Assembly (NCBI GenBank): GCA_904394685.1
Contig: CAJFNK010000001.1
Location: forward strand, 16,277-80,276
From: Candidatus Heritagella gallinarum
GTDB taxonomy: Bacteria; Bacillota; Clostridia; Oscillospirales; Acutalibacteraceae
Length of the DNA stretch: 64,000 nucleotides
Direction: 5' to 3'
Part shown: in pieces, positions 34,885 through 43,731 of the stretch
Position numbering within the stretch: the stretch's first letter is position 1
Layout: every line of letters starts with the position of its first letter
The notes under the pieces: generated by a model
The model's database searches: none
Seen by the model: only the letters and a program-made list of their open reading frames with translations
Told to the model about the DNA's origin: nothing
Translations under genes and position numbers: made by a program

Positions 34885-37626
34885 ATGAAGAATGTTTTAA
34901 CCGCCCTGTTCGGCAACTACAGCAAGCGGGAGCTGAAACGAATCCAGCCCATTGTGGATGCCGTACTGGATTTGGAAGATCAATACAAGGCCATGAAGGA
35001 CAGCGAGCTTCAGGCGCAGACGCAGGTTCTCAAAGACCGTCTGGCCGATGGGGAAACGCTGGATGATATCCTGCCCGACGCCTTTGCCGTCTGCCGGGAG
35101 GCCACCCGCCGTGTGCTGGGAACCCCTCACTTTGCGGTACAGATTACCGGTGGTATTGTCCTGCATCAGGGACGTATCGCTGAAATGAAGACCGGTGAAG
35201 GTAAAACCCAGACTGTGCTTCTGCCCGCCTATCTGAATGCTCTTACCGGCAAAGGCGTGCATGTGGTTACCGTCAATGATTATCTGGCCCGCCGTGACTC
35301 CGAATGGATGGGCAAGGTGTATCGCTGGCTGGGCCTCACCGTGGGTCTGATCTGCCATGACATGCCCAACGACGAGCGTAAAAAGGCTTATGCCGCCGAT
35401 ATCACCTATGGTACCAACAACGAATTCGGCTTTGACTACCTGCGTGACAACATGGTGATCTATAAAGAGCGCAAGGTACAGCGTGGCCACTATTTTGCCG
35501 TGGTGGACGAGGTGGACTCCATCCTCATTGATGAAGCCAGAACCCCGCTGATTATTTCGGGTCAGGGAGATAAATCCACCGAGCTGTATACCATTGCCGA
35601 CCACTTTGCCCGCAGCCTGAAAGTGACCCGTGTCCCCGACCTCAACGAGAAAGAGGACAACGACGAGCTGTATCAGGACTGCGATTATCTGGTAAACGAA
35701 AAAGCCAAGACTGCTACCCTCACCCCCAGAGGCGTGAAAAAGGCAGAGCAGTATTTTAACGTGGAAAACCTCACCGATGCTGAAAATATCACCCTCCAGC
35801 ACCACATCAATCAGGCCATCCGTGCCCATGGCGTGATGCAGAAGGACATCGACTATGTGGTGAAGGACGACGAAGTCATCATCGTGGATGAATTTACCGG
35901 CCGTCTGATGTATGGCCGCCGCTATAACGAGGGTCTGCATCAGGCAATTGAGGCCAAAGAAGGCGTAAAGGTTGCCCATGAAAGCAAGACGCTGGCCACC
36001 ATCACCTTCCAGAACTTCTTCCGTCTGTATGAGAAACTCTCCGGCATGACCGGTACCGCTATGACCGAAGAAGAAGAATTCCGGGAGATCTACAAGCTGG
36101 ACGTGGTGGAGATCCCCACCAACCGTCCCATGATCCGTCAGGATCTGCCCGATGTGGTGTATAAGACCGAGCAGGGCAAGTTCAGAGCGGTTATTAACGA
36201 TATCGAGGAACACCACAAGAACGGCCAGCCCATTCTGGTGGGTACCATTTCCATCGAGAAATCCGAGCAGCTCAGCGCCCTCTTGAAACGCCGTGGCATC
36301 AAGCATCAGGTGCTGAACGCCAAATATCACGACAAGGAAGCCGCCATCGTGGCACAGGCCGGCCAGAAAGGCGCTGTTACCATCGCCACCAACATGGCAG
36401 GCCGTGGTACGGATATCAAGCTGGGCGGTAACGCCGAATACATGGCCAAGGAGGAAATGCGCCGGATGCAGTTCAGCGAGGAGCTGATTGCCGAGGCAGA
36501 CGCCTTCTCCGAAACCGATAACGAAGAAATCCTCGAAGCCCGCCGTGTGTTCAGCGAGCTGGAGGCCAAATATAAGGATCAGATCAAAAATGCCGCCGAA
36601 GAAGTCCGCAAGGCGGGCGGCTTGTATATCATTGGCACCGAGCGGCATGAATCCCGCCGTATCGACAACCAGCTGCGTGGACGTTCCGGCCGTCAGGGAG
36701 ATCCCGGCATGAGCCGCTTCTACCTCTCTCTGGAGGACGACCTGATGCGCCTGTTCAGCGGCGAGCGCATCAACGCCATCATGGACCGCCTCAATGTGGA
36801 TGAGGATACGCCGATTGAATCCAAGATGCTCTCCAACACCATCGAAGGCTCTCAGCGCAAGGTGGAAAGCCGCAACTTTGGTATCCGTAAGAACGTGCTG
36901 CAGTTTGACGATGTGATGAACCGCCAGCGTGAGATTATCTATGGCCAGCGTGACCAGGTGCTTAACGGTGAAAACATGCGGGAGCAGATCATCAAGATGA
37001 TTGACGACGCCATCGAGCACAACGTTAACCGCTATCTGCCTGAGTCCAAGGTTCACGACAACTGGGATTTGCCCGCCCTGCGTGAGCACTATATGGGCTG
37101 GATGATTACACCGGAGGAATTCCACTATACCGGCGAGGAGCTGGAAAATCTGGAACCGTCCTATCTGGTGGAAAAATTGCAGGAGCGTGCCCACAAGCTG
37201 TATGAAATCCGTGAAAAGCTGTTTGGCGAGCGCATTATGCGGGAGCTGGAACATGTGATCCTGCTGAAAAATGTAGACACCCTGTGGATGGATCACATCG
37301 ACGCCATGGAAGAACTCAAGCGTGGCATCCACCTGCGTGCCTATGCCCAGCATGACCCGGTGGTAGAATACCGTCTGGAAGGCTTTGAGATGTTTGACGA
37401 GATGATCGCAACCATCCGTGAGAATACCGCCCGTATGATTTTGACGGTGCAGATTCGCCGCCAGGAAGAGCCCAAGCGTGAAGAAGTGGCAAAGCCCACC
37501 GCCACCAGCGCTGACGGTACCGATGTGAAGCGACCGGTTCAGAACAAGAAAAAGCCGGGCAGAAACGACCCCTGTCCCTGCGGCAGCGGTTTGAAATACA
37601 AAAAGTGCTGCGGTAAAAACGAATAA
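34885..37626 (+). CDS. secA: Protein translocase ATPase subunit SecA
   Basis: A 913-residue SecA. It has Walker A MKTGEGKT at 101-108, [15 protein letters not shown], the second motor region ([35 protein letters not shown]), the C-terminal helical parts, and the zinc tail [16 protein letters not shown]. It drives preproteins through SecYEG. The start at ATG 34885 gives the usual N-terminus ([20 protein letters not shown]); the ribosome site before it is weak. It is monocistronic. Confidence 0.97.
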   Translation: MKNVLTALFGNYSKRELKRIQPIVDAVLDLEDQYKAMKDSELQAQTQVLKDRLADGETLDDILPDAFAVCREATRRVLGTPHFAVQITGGIVLHQGRIAEMKTGEGKTQTVLLPAYLNALTGKGVHVVTVNDYLARRDSEWMGKVYRWLGLTVGLICHDMPNDERKKAYAADITYGTNNEFGFDYLRDNMVIYKERKVQRGHYFAVVDEVDSILIDEARTPLIISGQGDKSTELYTIADHFARSLKVTRVPDLNEKEDNDELYQDCDYLVNEKAKTATLTPRGVKKAEQYFNVENLTDAENITLQHHINQAIRAHGVMQKDIDYVVKDDEVIIVDEFTGRLMYGRRYNEGLHQAIEAKEGVKVAHESKTLATITFQNFFRLYEKLSGMTGTAMTEEEEFREIYKLDVVEIPTNRPMIRQDLPDVVYKTEQGKFRAVINDIEEHHKNGQPILVGTISIEKSEQLSALLKRRGIKHQVLNAKYHDKEAAIVAQAGQKGAVTIATNMAGRGTDIKLGGNAEYMAKEEMRRMQFSEELIAEADAFSETDNEEILEARRVFSELEAKYKDQIKNAAEEVRKAGGLYIIGTERHESRRIDNQLRGRSGRQGDPGMSRFYLSLEDDLMRLFSGERINAIMDRLNVDEDTPIESKMLSNTIEGSQRKVESRNFGIRKNVLQFDDVMNRQREIIYGQRDQVLNGENMREQIIKMIDDAIEHNVNRYLPESKVHDNWDLPALREHYMGWMITPEEFHYTGEELENLEPSYLVEKLQERAHKLYEIREKLFGERIMRELEHVILLKNVDTLWMDHIDAMEELKRGIHLRAYAQHDPVVEYRLEGFEMFDEMIATIRENTARMILTVQIRRQEEPKREEVAKPTATSADGTDVKRPVQNKKKPGRNDPCPCGSGLKYKKCCGKNE

Positions 37627-37635
37627 GCAAACAGA

Positions 37636-37664
37636 AACGCCCCGGAAAATCCGGGGCGTTTTTT
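37636..37664 (+). terminator. Terminator after secA
   Basis: AACGCCCCGGA (37636-37646), loop AAA, TCCGGGGCGTT (37650-37660), then T run. Confidence 0.9.
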
Positions 37665-37758
37665 GATGCCATTTTTGAGAGGGAAACGCACCGCAGCGAG
37701 TCTGCGATGCGCCAACTCCTCAAAACCGGCCTAACTGCCGGCTGGTCTATATGGTGGC

Positions 37759-39558
37759 TCAGATCACCGATTCCCGAACTTTTTGGGGGTGGGTGTCGTA
37801 CTGGGCCATATACAGCTTGTAATAATATCCCTTTTTCGCCATCAGTTCCTCGTGGCTGCCGCTTTCCAGAATTTTGCCCTGCGCCACATACATAATACGG
37901 GTACAGCTCTTGATGGTGGAAAGCCGGTGGGCGATGATAAAGGAAGTACGTCCCTTCATCAGAGTGTTGATTCCCTCCTGCACCAGCTGCTCGGTGGCGG
38001 TGTCGATGGAGGAAGTCGCTTCGTCCAACACCAGGATTTTGGGGTCTGCCAGCAGCGTTCTGGCAAAGGCGATCAACTGTTTTTGTCCCTGAGAAAGCCC
38101 GCCGCCCCGCTCTTTGACTTCTGTCTGGAAGCCAAAGGTCATGGCGTTGATAAATTCGTCGGCGTGCAGCAACTTGGCCGCCTGCTCTACTTCTTCGTCG
38201 GTAGCGTCCAGCCGTCCATACCGGATGTTGTCGGCAATGGTGCCGGAGAAAATAAAGCTGTCCTGCAACATAATGCCCATCTGGCTCCGCAAAGAATGGA
38301 TCGTCACATCCATCACACTGTGGCCATCTACCAGCACCCGGCCGGAATCGATATTATAAAACCGGCTGATCAAGTTGACGATGGTAGTTTTACCGGCGCC
38401 GGTGGGGCCGACGATGGCGATACTCTCGCCGGGATTTGCTACAAAGGAAACATCGTTGAGAATGGTCTGCCCCGGCTCATAGCCAAAGGTGACATGCTCA
38501 AACTCCACCTTGCCGGTAATGGGCGGGAGAACCTCGGCGTCCGGTTTATCTTCAATAACGGCCGGCTCGTTGATGGTTTCCAGCACACGCTCCAGATAGG
38601 CGATGGCGTTGATAAAGGTGTTATAGAGGTTGGCGAGGTTGATGATAGGTTGCCAGAACCGGGAGGAATAGGTTCCCATTGCCAGCAGCACGCCAAAGGA
38701 GGCCATGGGGTTGAACCAGTAGGCACCGGCAATGTATACCAGCGAAAACACAATTTGGGAAACCATTTCGGTGGTGAACCACACGGTATTGGAAATGTAC
38801 ACAGCGCCCATCCAGGCGTTGCGGCGCTCGGTCATCACCCGGTCAAAAATCTTGAGGTTTTCTTCCTGACGGTCAAACGCCTGAGTCACCCGTGCGCCCT
38901 CAATGGATTCCTGTGCAAAGGCGTTGACGTTGGAGTTTTTGTTGGAAACCGCCTGCCAGGCCCGGCGCTGCCGGGGCTTGATCAAAAAGATGAAGAAAGC
39001 CACCACAGGGAGTCCCGCCACGGTAATGCCTGCCAGCGGCGGGCTAACCTGAAACATGAACACAATGATAAACACGATATTAATGATTTCAATAATGAAA
39101 TTCAGAATACCGTTGGAAAGGGCGTCGGATACGCCGTTGACATAATGCACCACCCGGACGAGGATTTTTCCGTGCGGACGGTTGTCATAATAGGAGAAGG
39201 GGAGATCCTGCAAATGGTCAAACAGATCTTTTCGCAGGTCATACACAATATTCTGTCCTACCTTTGCCACAATCACGGTTCGCAGTGCATTAAAGCCGAT
39301 GTTCACCAGAATGGTGACGGTCAGCAGGCCGCACAGCCGCATCAGGAGCTGGACATTTTTGTCCGGGATGGCAATATCCATTGCCTGCTGGATGAGCAGG
39401 GGGCCGGTAAGTCCAACCACGCTGCCCACAGCGCTCAGCGCCAGCGCCAGAATCATGCCCCACTTATAGCGGGCCACATACACCATGACCTTCTTGAGGT
39501 TTTCAAAATTAAATGGGCTTTCGAGTTCTTCGTCTACGTCAAAACGGTTACGAGCCAA
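37759..39558 (-). CDS. ABC exporter half-transporter with canonical ATP site residues
   Basis: A 599-residue type IV ABC exporter subunit: six TM helices, then an ATPase with GPTGAGKTT, ILVLDEATSSID (catalytic Glu kept) and FIIAHRLSTI (switch His kept). Its signature is LSQGQ rather than LSGGQ. It overlaps the upstream partner gene by 11 bases. The pair forms a heterodimer of the BmrCD/LmrCD/TM287-288 type, which exports drugs or lipids. The substrate is unknown. Start ATG 39558. Confidence 0.93.
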   Translation of the reverse strand: MARNRFDVDEELESPFNFENLKKVMVYVARYKWGMILALALSAVGSVVGLTGPLLIQQAMDIAIPDKNVQLLMRLCGLLTVTILVNIGFNALRTVIVAKVGQNIVYDLRKDLFDHLQDLPFSYYDNRPHGKILVRVVHYVNGVSDALSNGILNFIIEIINIVFIIVFMFQVSPPLAGITVAGLPVVAFFIFLIKPRQRRAWQAVSNKNSNVNAFAQESIEGARVTQAFDRQEENLKIFDRVMTERRNAWMGAVYISNTVWFTTEMVSQIVFSLVYIAGAYWFNPMASFGVLLAMGTYSSRFWQPIINLANLYNTFINAIAYLERVLETINEPAVIEDKPDAEVLPPITGKVEFEHVTFGYEPGQTILNDVSFVANPGESIAIVGPTGAGKTTIVNLISRFYNIDSGRVLVDGHSVMDVTIHSLRSQMGIMLQDSFIFSGTIADNIRYGRLDATDEEVEQAAKLLHADEFINAMTFGFQTEVKERGGGLSQGQKQLIAFARTLLADPKILVLDEATSSIDTATEQLVQEGINTLMKGRTSFIIAHRLSTIKSCTRIMYVAQGKILESGSHEELMAKKGYYYKLYMAQYDTHPQKVRESVI

Positions 39559-41293
39559 GAGGGTCCACCTCCTCTACGCTGTTTTGCAGGGCCCAGATGC
39601 CGTAATAATAGCCATGTTGTGCCAAAAGCTCCTCATGGGTGCCCCGCTCGATGATTTTTCCTTCATCCAGAATGATAATTTCATCGGCATCCTGCACCGA
39701 ACTCACCTTCTGGGCAATCATTACCCGTGTACAGGGGAAGGGCAGGTTCCGCAGCTGATGCTGGATGTACTTTTCGGTTTCCATATCCACCGCACTGGTG
39801 GTGTCGTCCAATACCAGAATCGAGGGCTTCATGGCCAGCGCTCTTGCCAGCGAAATTCGCTGCCGCTGTCCGCCGGAGAGTCCCACGCCCCGCTCGCCGA
39901 TCAGGGTATCGTAGCCGTCTTCCATACGGTTGATAAAGCCGTCGGCGTCGGCTGCCTTGGCACAGGCACGAACCTCGTCGAAGGTCATTTCTGTGTTGCC
40001 ATAGGCGATGTTGCCCTCTACGGTATCCGAGAACAGGAACACATCCTGCATGGCCATCGAAACACTCCGGCGCAGCGTGGAAAGGGGGATTTCCCGCACG
40101 TCGATGCCGTCGATGGATACGCAGCCCTCGGTCACGTCGTAGAAGCGGTTGAGCAGGTTGATCAAAGAGGTTTTGCCGCTGCCGGTGGTACCCATAATAC
40201 CCAGGGTTTTTCCGGCGGGGACATGCAGGTTGATGTCTTGAAGCACCTGATTTTTCCCTAATTTGAGATTGACATTCTCAAATCTAATATCGCCTCTCAA
40301 ACGGTGATCCGGTTCCTTGGCGGAAGCATGCTGTACAATGGTAGGCTGGGAATAGAAAATCTCGATAATCATGGAGCTGGAGGCGGAAAAACGCTGGATG
40401 TCGTTGATGATCATGGCCAGGTTCTTGAGGGGGGTTGCAAGAGCCCAGGTCAGGGAGGAGAACGCCAGCATTTCGCCAGCTGTCAATTCTCCATTCATCA
40501 TAAACAGGCCGCCGGCCAGCAGGGTGATAATGGTGAGAAGCTGGGAAAGCAGGTCGATGACCGGGTTGAACTTGACGCCCACATAGGTGGTTTTCAGGTT
40601 GACATCCCGGAACTGGCGGTTTTTCTCGTCAAACTTTTCTTTCTCAAATTCTTCTCGTGCAAACGCTTTTACCACCCGGTTTCCGGCGATGTTTTCCTGG
40701 GCAACGGTGTTGAGGGAGGAGAGCCGTTCCCGCAGGTTGACATACATAGGATGGATGATCTTGGAAAATATCCGGGTAATAATCAGGATAAAGGGGGTGA
40801 TGGCGGCCAGACACAGCGTCAGTTTCCAGTCCACCACTAGCAGGTAGATCAGCGTTACGACAAAAATCACAATCGAATCCACGCTGACATACGAAATCCA
40901 TGCAAGACTGTGACGAATCATGTCAAGGTCGTTGGTCATACGGGTCATCAAATCGCCGGTGCGAATCCGGTTAAAAAATACATGGTCCTGATTCTGGATC
41001 ACGTCGAACATCTTCCGGCGCACATCATCGATCATCTGCTGGCTGTTTTTCTCCAGGCAGATCACCATGACATACCGCAATACCAAACGTACCAACTGCA
41101 CCACCATCATAGCGCCCAGCAGGGGCAGCAGCAGAGTGGTGTTCTGAGGTGTAATCACCTCGTCGATCAGTTTTTGTGAAAGCATGGGGTTGATAATCAG
41201 CATAGAAGAAGTGACCGCTGACAAAATCATGCCAATCACAAACAGATGCCGCTTATTGCCCATATACTTCCATAGCCATTTGAGTCTAAACAT
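39548..41293 (-). CDS. ABC exporter half-transporter with degenerate ATP site residues
   Basis: A 581-residue subunit: six TM helices, ATPase with GTTGSGKTS, signature LSGGQRQ, but Walker B ends LDDTTSAVD (Asp in place of the catalytic Glu) and the switch His is Gln (MIAQKVS). These changes belong to the non-hydrolysing site of heterodimeric exporters and complement the other subunit. ATG 41293 follows AGGAGGAGTTGT. Its promoter is probably at 41437-41465, leaving a leader of about 135 bases with a hairpin. Confidence 0.93.
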   Translation of the reverse strand: MFRLKWLWKYMGNKRHLFVIGMILSAVTSSMLIINPMLSQKLIDEVITPQNTTLLLPLLGAMMVVQLVRLVLRYVMVICLEKNSQQMIDDVRRKMFDVIQNQDHVFFNRIRTGDLMTRMTNDLDMIRHSLAWISYVSVDSIVIFVVTLIYLLVVDWKLTLCLAAITPFILIITRIFSKIIHPMYVNLRERLSSLNTVAQENIAGNRVVKAFAREEFEKEKFDEKNRQFRDVNLKTTYVGVKFNPVIDLLSQLLTIITLLAGGLFMMNGELTAGEMLAFSSLTWALATPLKNLAMIINDIQRFSASSSMIIEIFYSQPTIVQHASAKEPDHRLRGDIRFENVNLKLGKNQVLQDINLHVPAGKTLGIMGTTGSGKTSLINLLNRFYDVTEGCVSIDGIDVREIPLSTLRRSVSMAMQDVFLFSDTVEGNIAYGNTEMTFDEVRACAKAADADGFINRMEDGYDTLIGERGVGLSGGQRQRISLARALAMKPSILVLDDTTSAVDMETEKYIQHQLRNLPFPCTRVMIAQKVSSVQDADEIIILDEGKIIERGTHEELLAQHGYYYGIWALQNSVEEVDPLGS

Positions 41294-41436
41294 ACAACTC
41301 CTCCTATATTGGCTGAAAGGATCAGTTTGCGGCTTTTTCCTCCCCCTTTTGAAAAAGCCATCCGAACTGTGATAACGGAAACAGTTCCCCACAGAATTTT
41401 ATCCTTCGGAAGAACCATTCCGTTTTGAGCCACATC

Positions 41437-41465
41437 ATCATAGCACCATGGCAAATGAATCGCAA
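41437..41465 (-). promoter_or_regulatory. Probable promoter of the ABC exporter operon
   Basis: On the minus strand TTGCGA (41465-41460) and TATGAT (41442-41437) are 17 bases apart. Confidence 0.5.
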
Positions 41466-41605
41466 TAGGTTTTTTGAGAAAAATGGCTATTCTGAAAAAT
41501 TCGTGACATACACAAAAAACAGGCATCATCCAATGCTTTCTCTTGCTGTTCTGCATAACAAACCGATGAAAGCAACACCCGATTCCAAAAACGAAAAAGA
41601 GAAAC

Positions 41606-41643
41606 AAAAAGCCGCCAGTCCTGTGTTGCACAGAGCTGGCGGC
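41606..41643 (-). terminator. Terminator after XRE-cupin gene
   Basis: On the minus strand GCCGCCAG ... CTGGCGGC with inner CTGTG/CACAG, then TTTTT. Confidence 0.8.
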
Positions 41644-41706
41644 CTGATGGTTATTAAGAGATCTGTATGCGATAAAGAATCGTTTACGAGAGTTTTTCCG
41701 ATGGGA

Positions 41707-42276
41707 TTAGTCCAAAGGATTGGGGGTGTTCACGGTAAGCAGTTTTGCAATCCGGGAAGTGCGGTTCATCCAGTTGTGCTCTTTCTTAGAATGGATATGG
41801 ATGCTGTCGCCCGGATACAGGGTGTATTCACGGCCCTCCAGGAAGAAGGTCACAACACCTTCGAGCACATAGATAAATTCTTCTCCCTCGTGGCTGTACA
41901 TCTCCGGAACAGTTTCCTCGCCGGAAAAAGGCAGCAGGGTGTAGAGGCGGGGCAGCATCTGGAAGCCTTCGCCGGGATGGCGCAGGTTGTTCTGATAAAT
42001 CTGCTCGCTGATGCTGTCGAATCTCAGGTCAACCCCGTGGATGACCGGGTCGGCAGAAATCGGACGACTGTGTACTTCAAACAGATCCGAAAGAGGGGTT
42101 TCCAGCACACGGGAGATCTTTTCCAGAGAATCCAGCGCAATCGAAGAAAGGCCACGTTCAAACTGGGAAAGGAAACCTACGGACAGTCCGGTTTTTTCGC
42201 CCAACTGTTTAAGCGTCATTTTCTTTTCGGTACGGCGCTGCTTTACTTTTGCGCCAATGGCGGTGTTAACATTCAT
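41707..42276 (-). CDS. XRE-family regulator with C-terminal cupin
   Basis: A 189-residue protein: N-terminal helix-turn-helix (KKMTLKQLGEKTGLSVGFLSQFERG) and a C-terminal cupin (MYSHEGEEFIYVLEGVVTFF; LYPGDSIHIHSKKEHNW). This build is common in regulators of amino acid and polyamine use. ATG 42276 lies seven bases after AGGAAG. It is divergent from the hypD activase gene, with operator-like palindromes between, so it probably represses the hydroxyproline genes and itself. Confidence 0.9.
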   Translation of the reverse strand: MNVNTAIGAKVKQRRTEKKMTLKQLGEKTGLSVGFLSQFERGLSSIALDSLEKISRVLETPLSDLFEVHSRPISADPVIHGVDLRFDSISEQIYQNNLRHPGEGFQMLPRLYTLLPFSGEETVPEMYSHEGEEFIYVLEGVVTFFLEGREYTLYPGDSIHIHSKKEHNWMNRTSRIAKLLTVNTPNPLD

Positions 42277-42371
42277 CACATGTCTTCCTTTCAATTTTTA
42301 AATTTCTCCAAGTTACGGTGTTTGCGGTGTTGATTTGCGGTTTCTCAACATTTTTATCCTCGTATTCTATA

Positions 42372-42401
42372 ATAATACCGTGAAAATCCCCATGTTGTCA
42401 A
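42372..42401 (-). promoter_or_regulatory. Promoter of the XRE-cupin gene
   Basis: On the minus strand TTGACA (42401-42396) and TATTAT (42377-42372), 18 bases apart. Confidence 0.6.
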
Positions 42402-42491
42402 GAAAGTTGTTATAAAAAGAAATTCACTTTTGTGAAAGATGGTTTTGAGATTTAGGTAGATGCGGATTTTGTGAAAATCGATTCCACTTTC

Positions 42492-42520
42492 TTGACATTA
42501 ATGCAGACGTATTTTATAAT
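42492..42520 (+). promoter_or_regulatory. Consensus promoter of the hypD activase-hypD-proC genes
   Basis: TTGACA (42492-42497), 17-base spacer, TATAAT (42515-42520), 112 bases before the activase start. Confidence 0.8.
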
Positions 42521-42631
42521 TGGGAAAGAATAGCCTGTTTTTTATGTTCCGATTCATTTGTATGAATTGTTACGTTTTTTTAAAATCATGCTTAAATAAA
42601 TTTTGCGCTTGTCGAAGAAAGGGCTGTTGCC

Positions 42632-43537
42632 ATGCTGAACATATTTGATATTCAGCGGTATTCTATTCACGATGGAGATGGAATCCGCACCACCATTTTT
42701 TTCAAAGGCTGCCCTCTGCGGTGTGTGTGGTGCCATAACCCGGAGAGCCAGCGATGCGAACCGGAAATGTTGTGGAATCAGGAAAAATGTATCAGTTGTG
42801 GGGATTGTGTGGCAGTATGTCCTCAAAAAGCGGTGTCTATCCAGAATCACCTGCCTGTATTGGAACGCAGCCGATGTATTGCTTGTGGAGAATGTGTCGA
42901 GGAGTGTCTGGAAGGCGCACGGGCGGTGTCGGGCAGCTTAAAAATGGTTTGGGAGCTGCTGGATGCTGGAGAGCGTGACCAGATGTTCTATGAGGAATCC
43001 GGGGGCGGGGTAACGCTCTCTGGCGGCGAGGTGATGACAGCTAACCCATTTTCGGAAGTGATAGAGCTTTGCCGCAAATTTTGGGAAATGGGAATCAGCG
43101 TGTATATCGATACCAGCGGCTTTGCCCCCTGGGAGCGCTTTGAAAGCCTTTTGCCCTATGTGACGGCGTTTCTCTATGATATCAAGGCTATGGATACGGA
43201 GAAGCATCAAAAATGGATTGGGGTGGAGAACGCCCTGATTCTGGACAATCTGCGCCGCCTGAGCAAAGCGGGGGCGGATATCCGGCTGCGGCTCCCGCTG
43301 GTGGCGGGAATCAACGACAGCCGGGAGGATATACAGGCAGTTCTAGAGCTGCTGCGGGAAGGTATCCATGTCCGCCGGATTCACCTTTTGCCCTATCACA
43401 ATACCGGGAAAGGAAAATATGCCCGTCTGGGCCGCTGCTATGAGGGGGAAGCGTTTGCCCCGCCTTCACAAGAGCGGCTGGAAGAGTTGGCGCAGATTCT
43501 CCGCCAGTCCGGTGTCCCGGTGGTGATTGGGGGATAA
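42632..43537 (+). CDS. Glycyl radical enzyme activase (radical SAM), partner of HypD
   Basis: A 301-residue activase. The radical SAM cluster motif is C27-x3-C31-x2-C34 (GCPLRCVWCHNP). Two ferredoxin-like [4Fe-4S] sites follow (CISCGDCVAVCP; CIACGECVEECL), then GGGVTLSGGE and YDIKAMD. It uses SAM to put the radical on the glycine of the enzyme encoded next. The extra clusters are typical of activases for the glycerol/choline/hydroxyproline group. The gene lies 194 bases before hypD and probably shares its promoter. Confidence 0.94.
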   Translation: MLNIFDIQRYSIHDGDGIRTTIFFKGCPLRCVWCHNPESQRCEPEMLWNQEKCISCGDCVAVCPQKAVSIQNHLPVLERSRCIACGECVEECLEGARAVSGSLKMVWELLDAGERDQMFYEESGGGVTLSGGEVMTANPFSEVIELCRKFWEMGISVYIDTSGFAPWERFESLLPYVTAFLYDIKAMDTEKHQKWIGVENALILDNLRRLSKAGADIRLRLPLVAGINDSREDIQAVLELLREGIHVRRIHLLPYHNTGKGKYARLGRCYEGEAFAPPSQERLEELAQILRQSGVPVVIGG

Positions 43538-43562
43538 TTTCTGCATAGGACAGAAACCTTTC

Positions 43563-43585
43563 GGGCGCATACTATGCGCCCCTAC
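43563..43585 (+). repeat. Interspersed GGGCGC palindrome, copy 1
   Basis: GGGCGCAT-ACT-ATGCGCCC followed by CTAC. Identical over 23 bases to copy 3 at 46186. Confidence 0.85.
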
Positions 43586-43620
43586 CCATAATGAAAACAA
43601 CAAAGTTTTACCGGAATATT

Positions 43621-43643
43621 GTAGGGGCGGTTATCAACCGCCC
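43621..43643 (-). repeat. Interspersed palindrome, copy 2 (reversed)
   Basis: GTAGGGGCGGTT-ATC-AACCGCCC. It faces copy 1, so CGCCCCTAC and GTAGGGGCG can also pair across about 35 bases. Confidence 0.75.
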
Positions 43644-43731
43644 GTAAACCTTATGCAACAGAAAATCCTCAGAGCGTCTGCTAATACACGGATATATTTA
43701 TCATTATTGATATGATTCAAGAAAGGAACGA

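Larger units (their letters stand above)
41294..41706 (-). other. Region between XRE-cupin gene and ABC operon, no gene
   Basis: 413 bases. Read on the minus strand it holds the XRE-cupin terminator (41606-41643), a promoter (41437-41465) and an ABC leader with the perfect hairpin GGCTTTTTC/GAAAAAGCC (41331-41359). An open frame across it is not coding by composition. Confidence 0.6.
42277..42631. other. Divergent regulatory region of the hydroxyproline locus
   Basis: 355 bases without a gene. It carries two face-to-face promoters and three related GTGAAA-type sites: CGTGAAAATCCC (42379-42390), palindrome TTCAC-TTTT-GTGAA (42423-42436) and palindrome GATTTT-GTG-AAAATC (42465-42479). The first lies inside the regulator promoter and the third just before the -35 of the activase promoter. 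Confidence 0.6.

Noticed and set aside
34897..37353. 818-codon open frame on the minus strand
   Set aside because: It mirrors secA; no motifs or ribosome site support it.
41236..41631. 131-codon frame on the minus strand before the ABC operon
   Set aside because: No ribosome site, odd composition, and it crosses a promoter and the ABC start.
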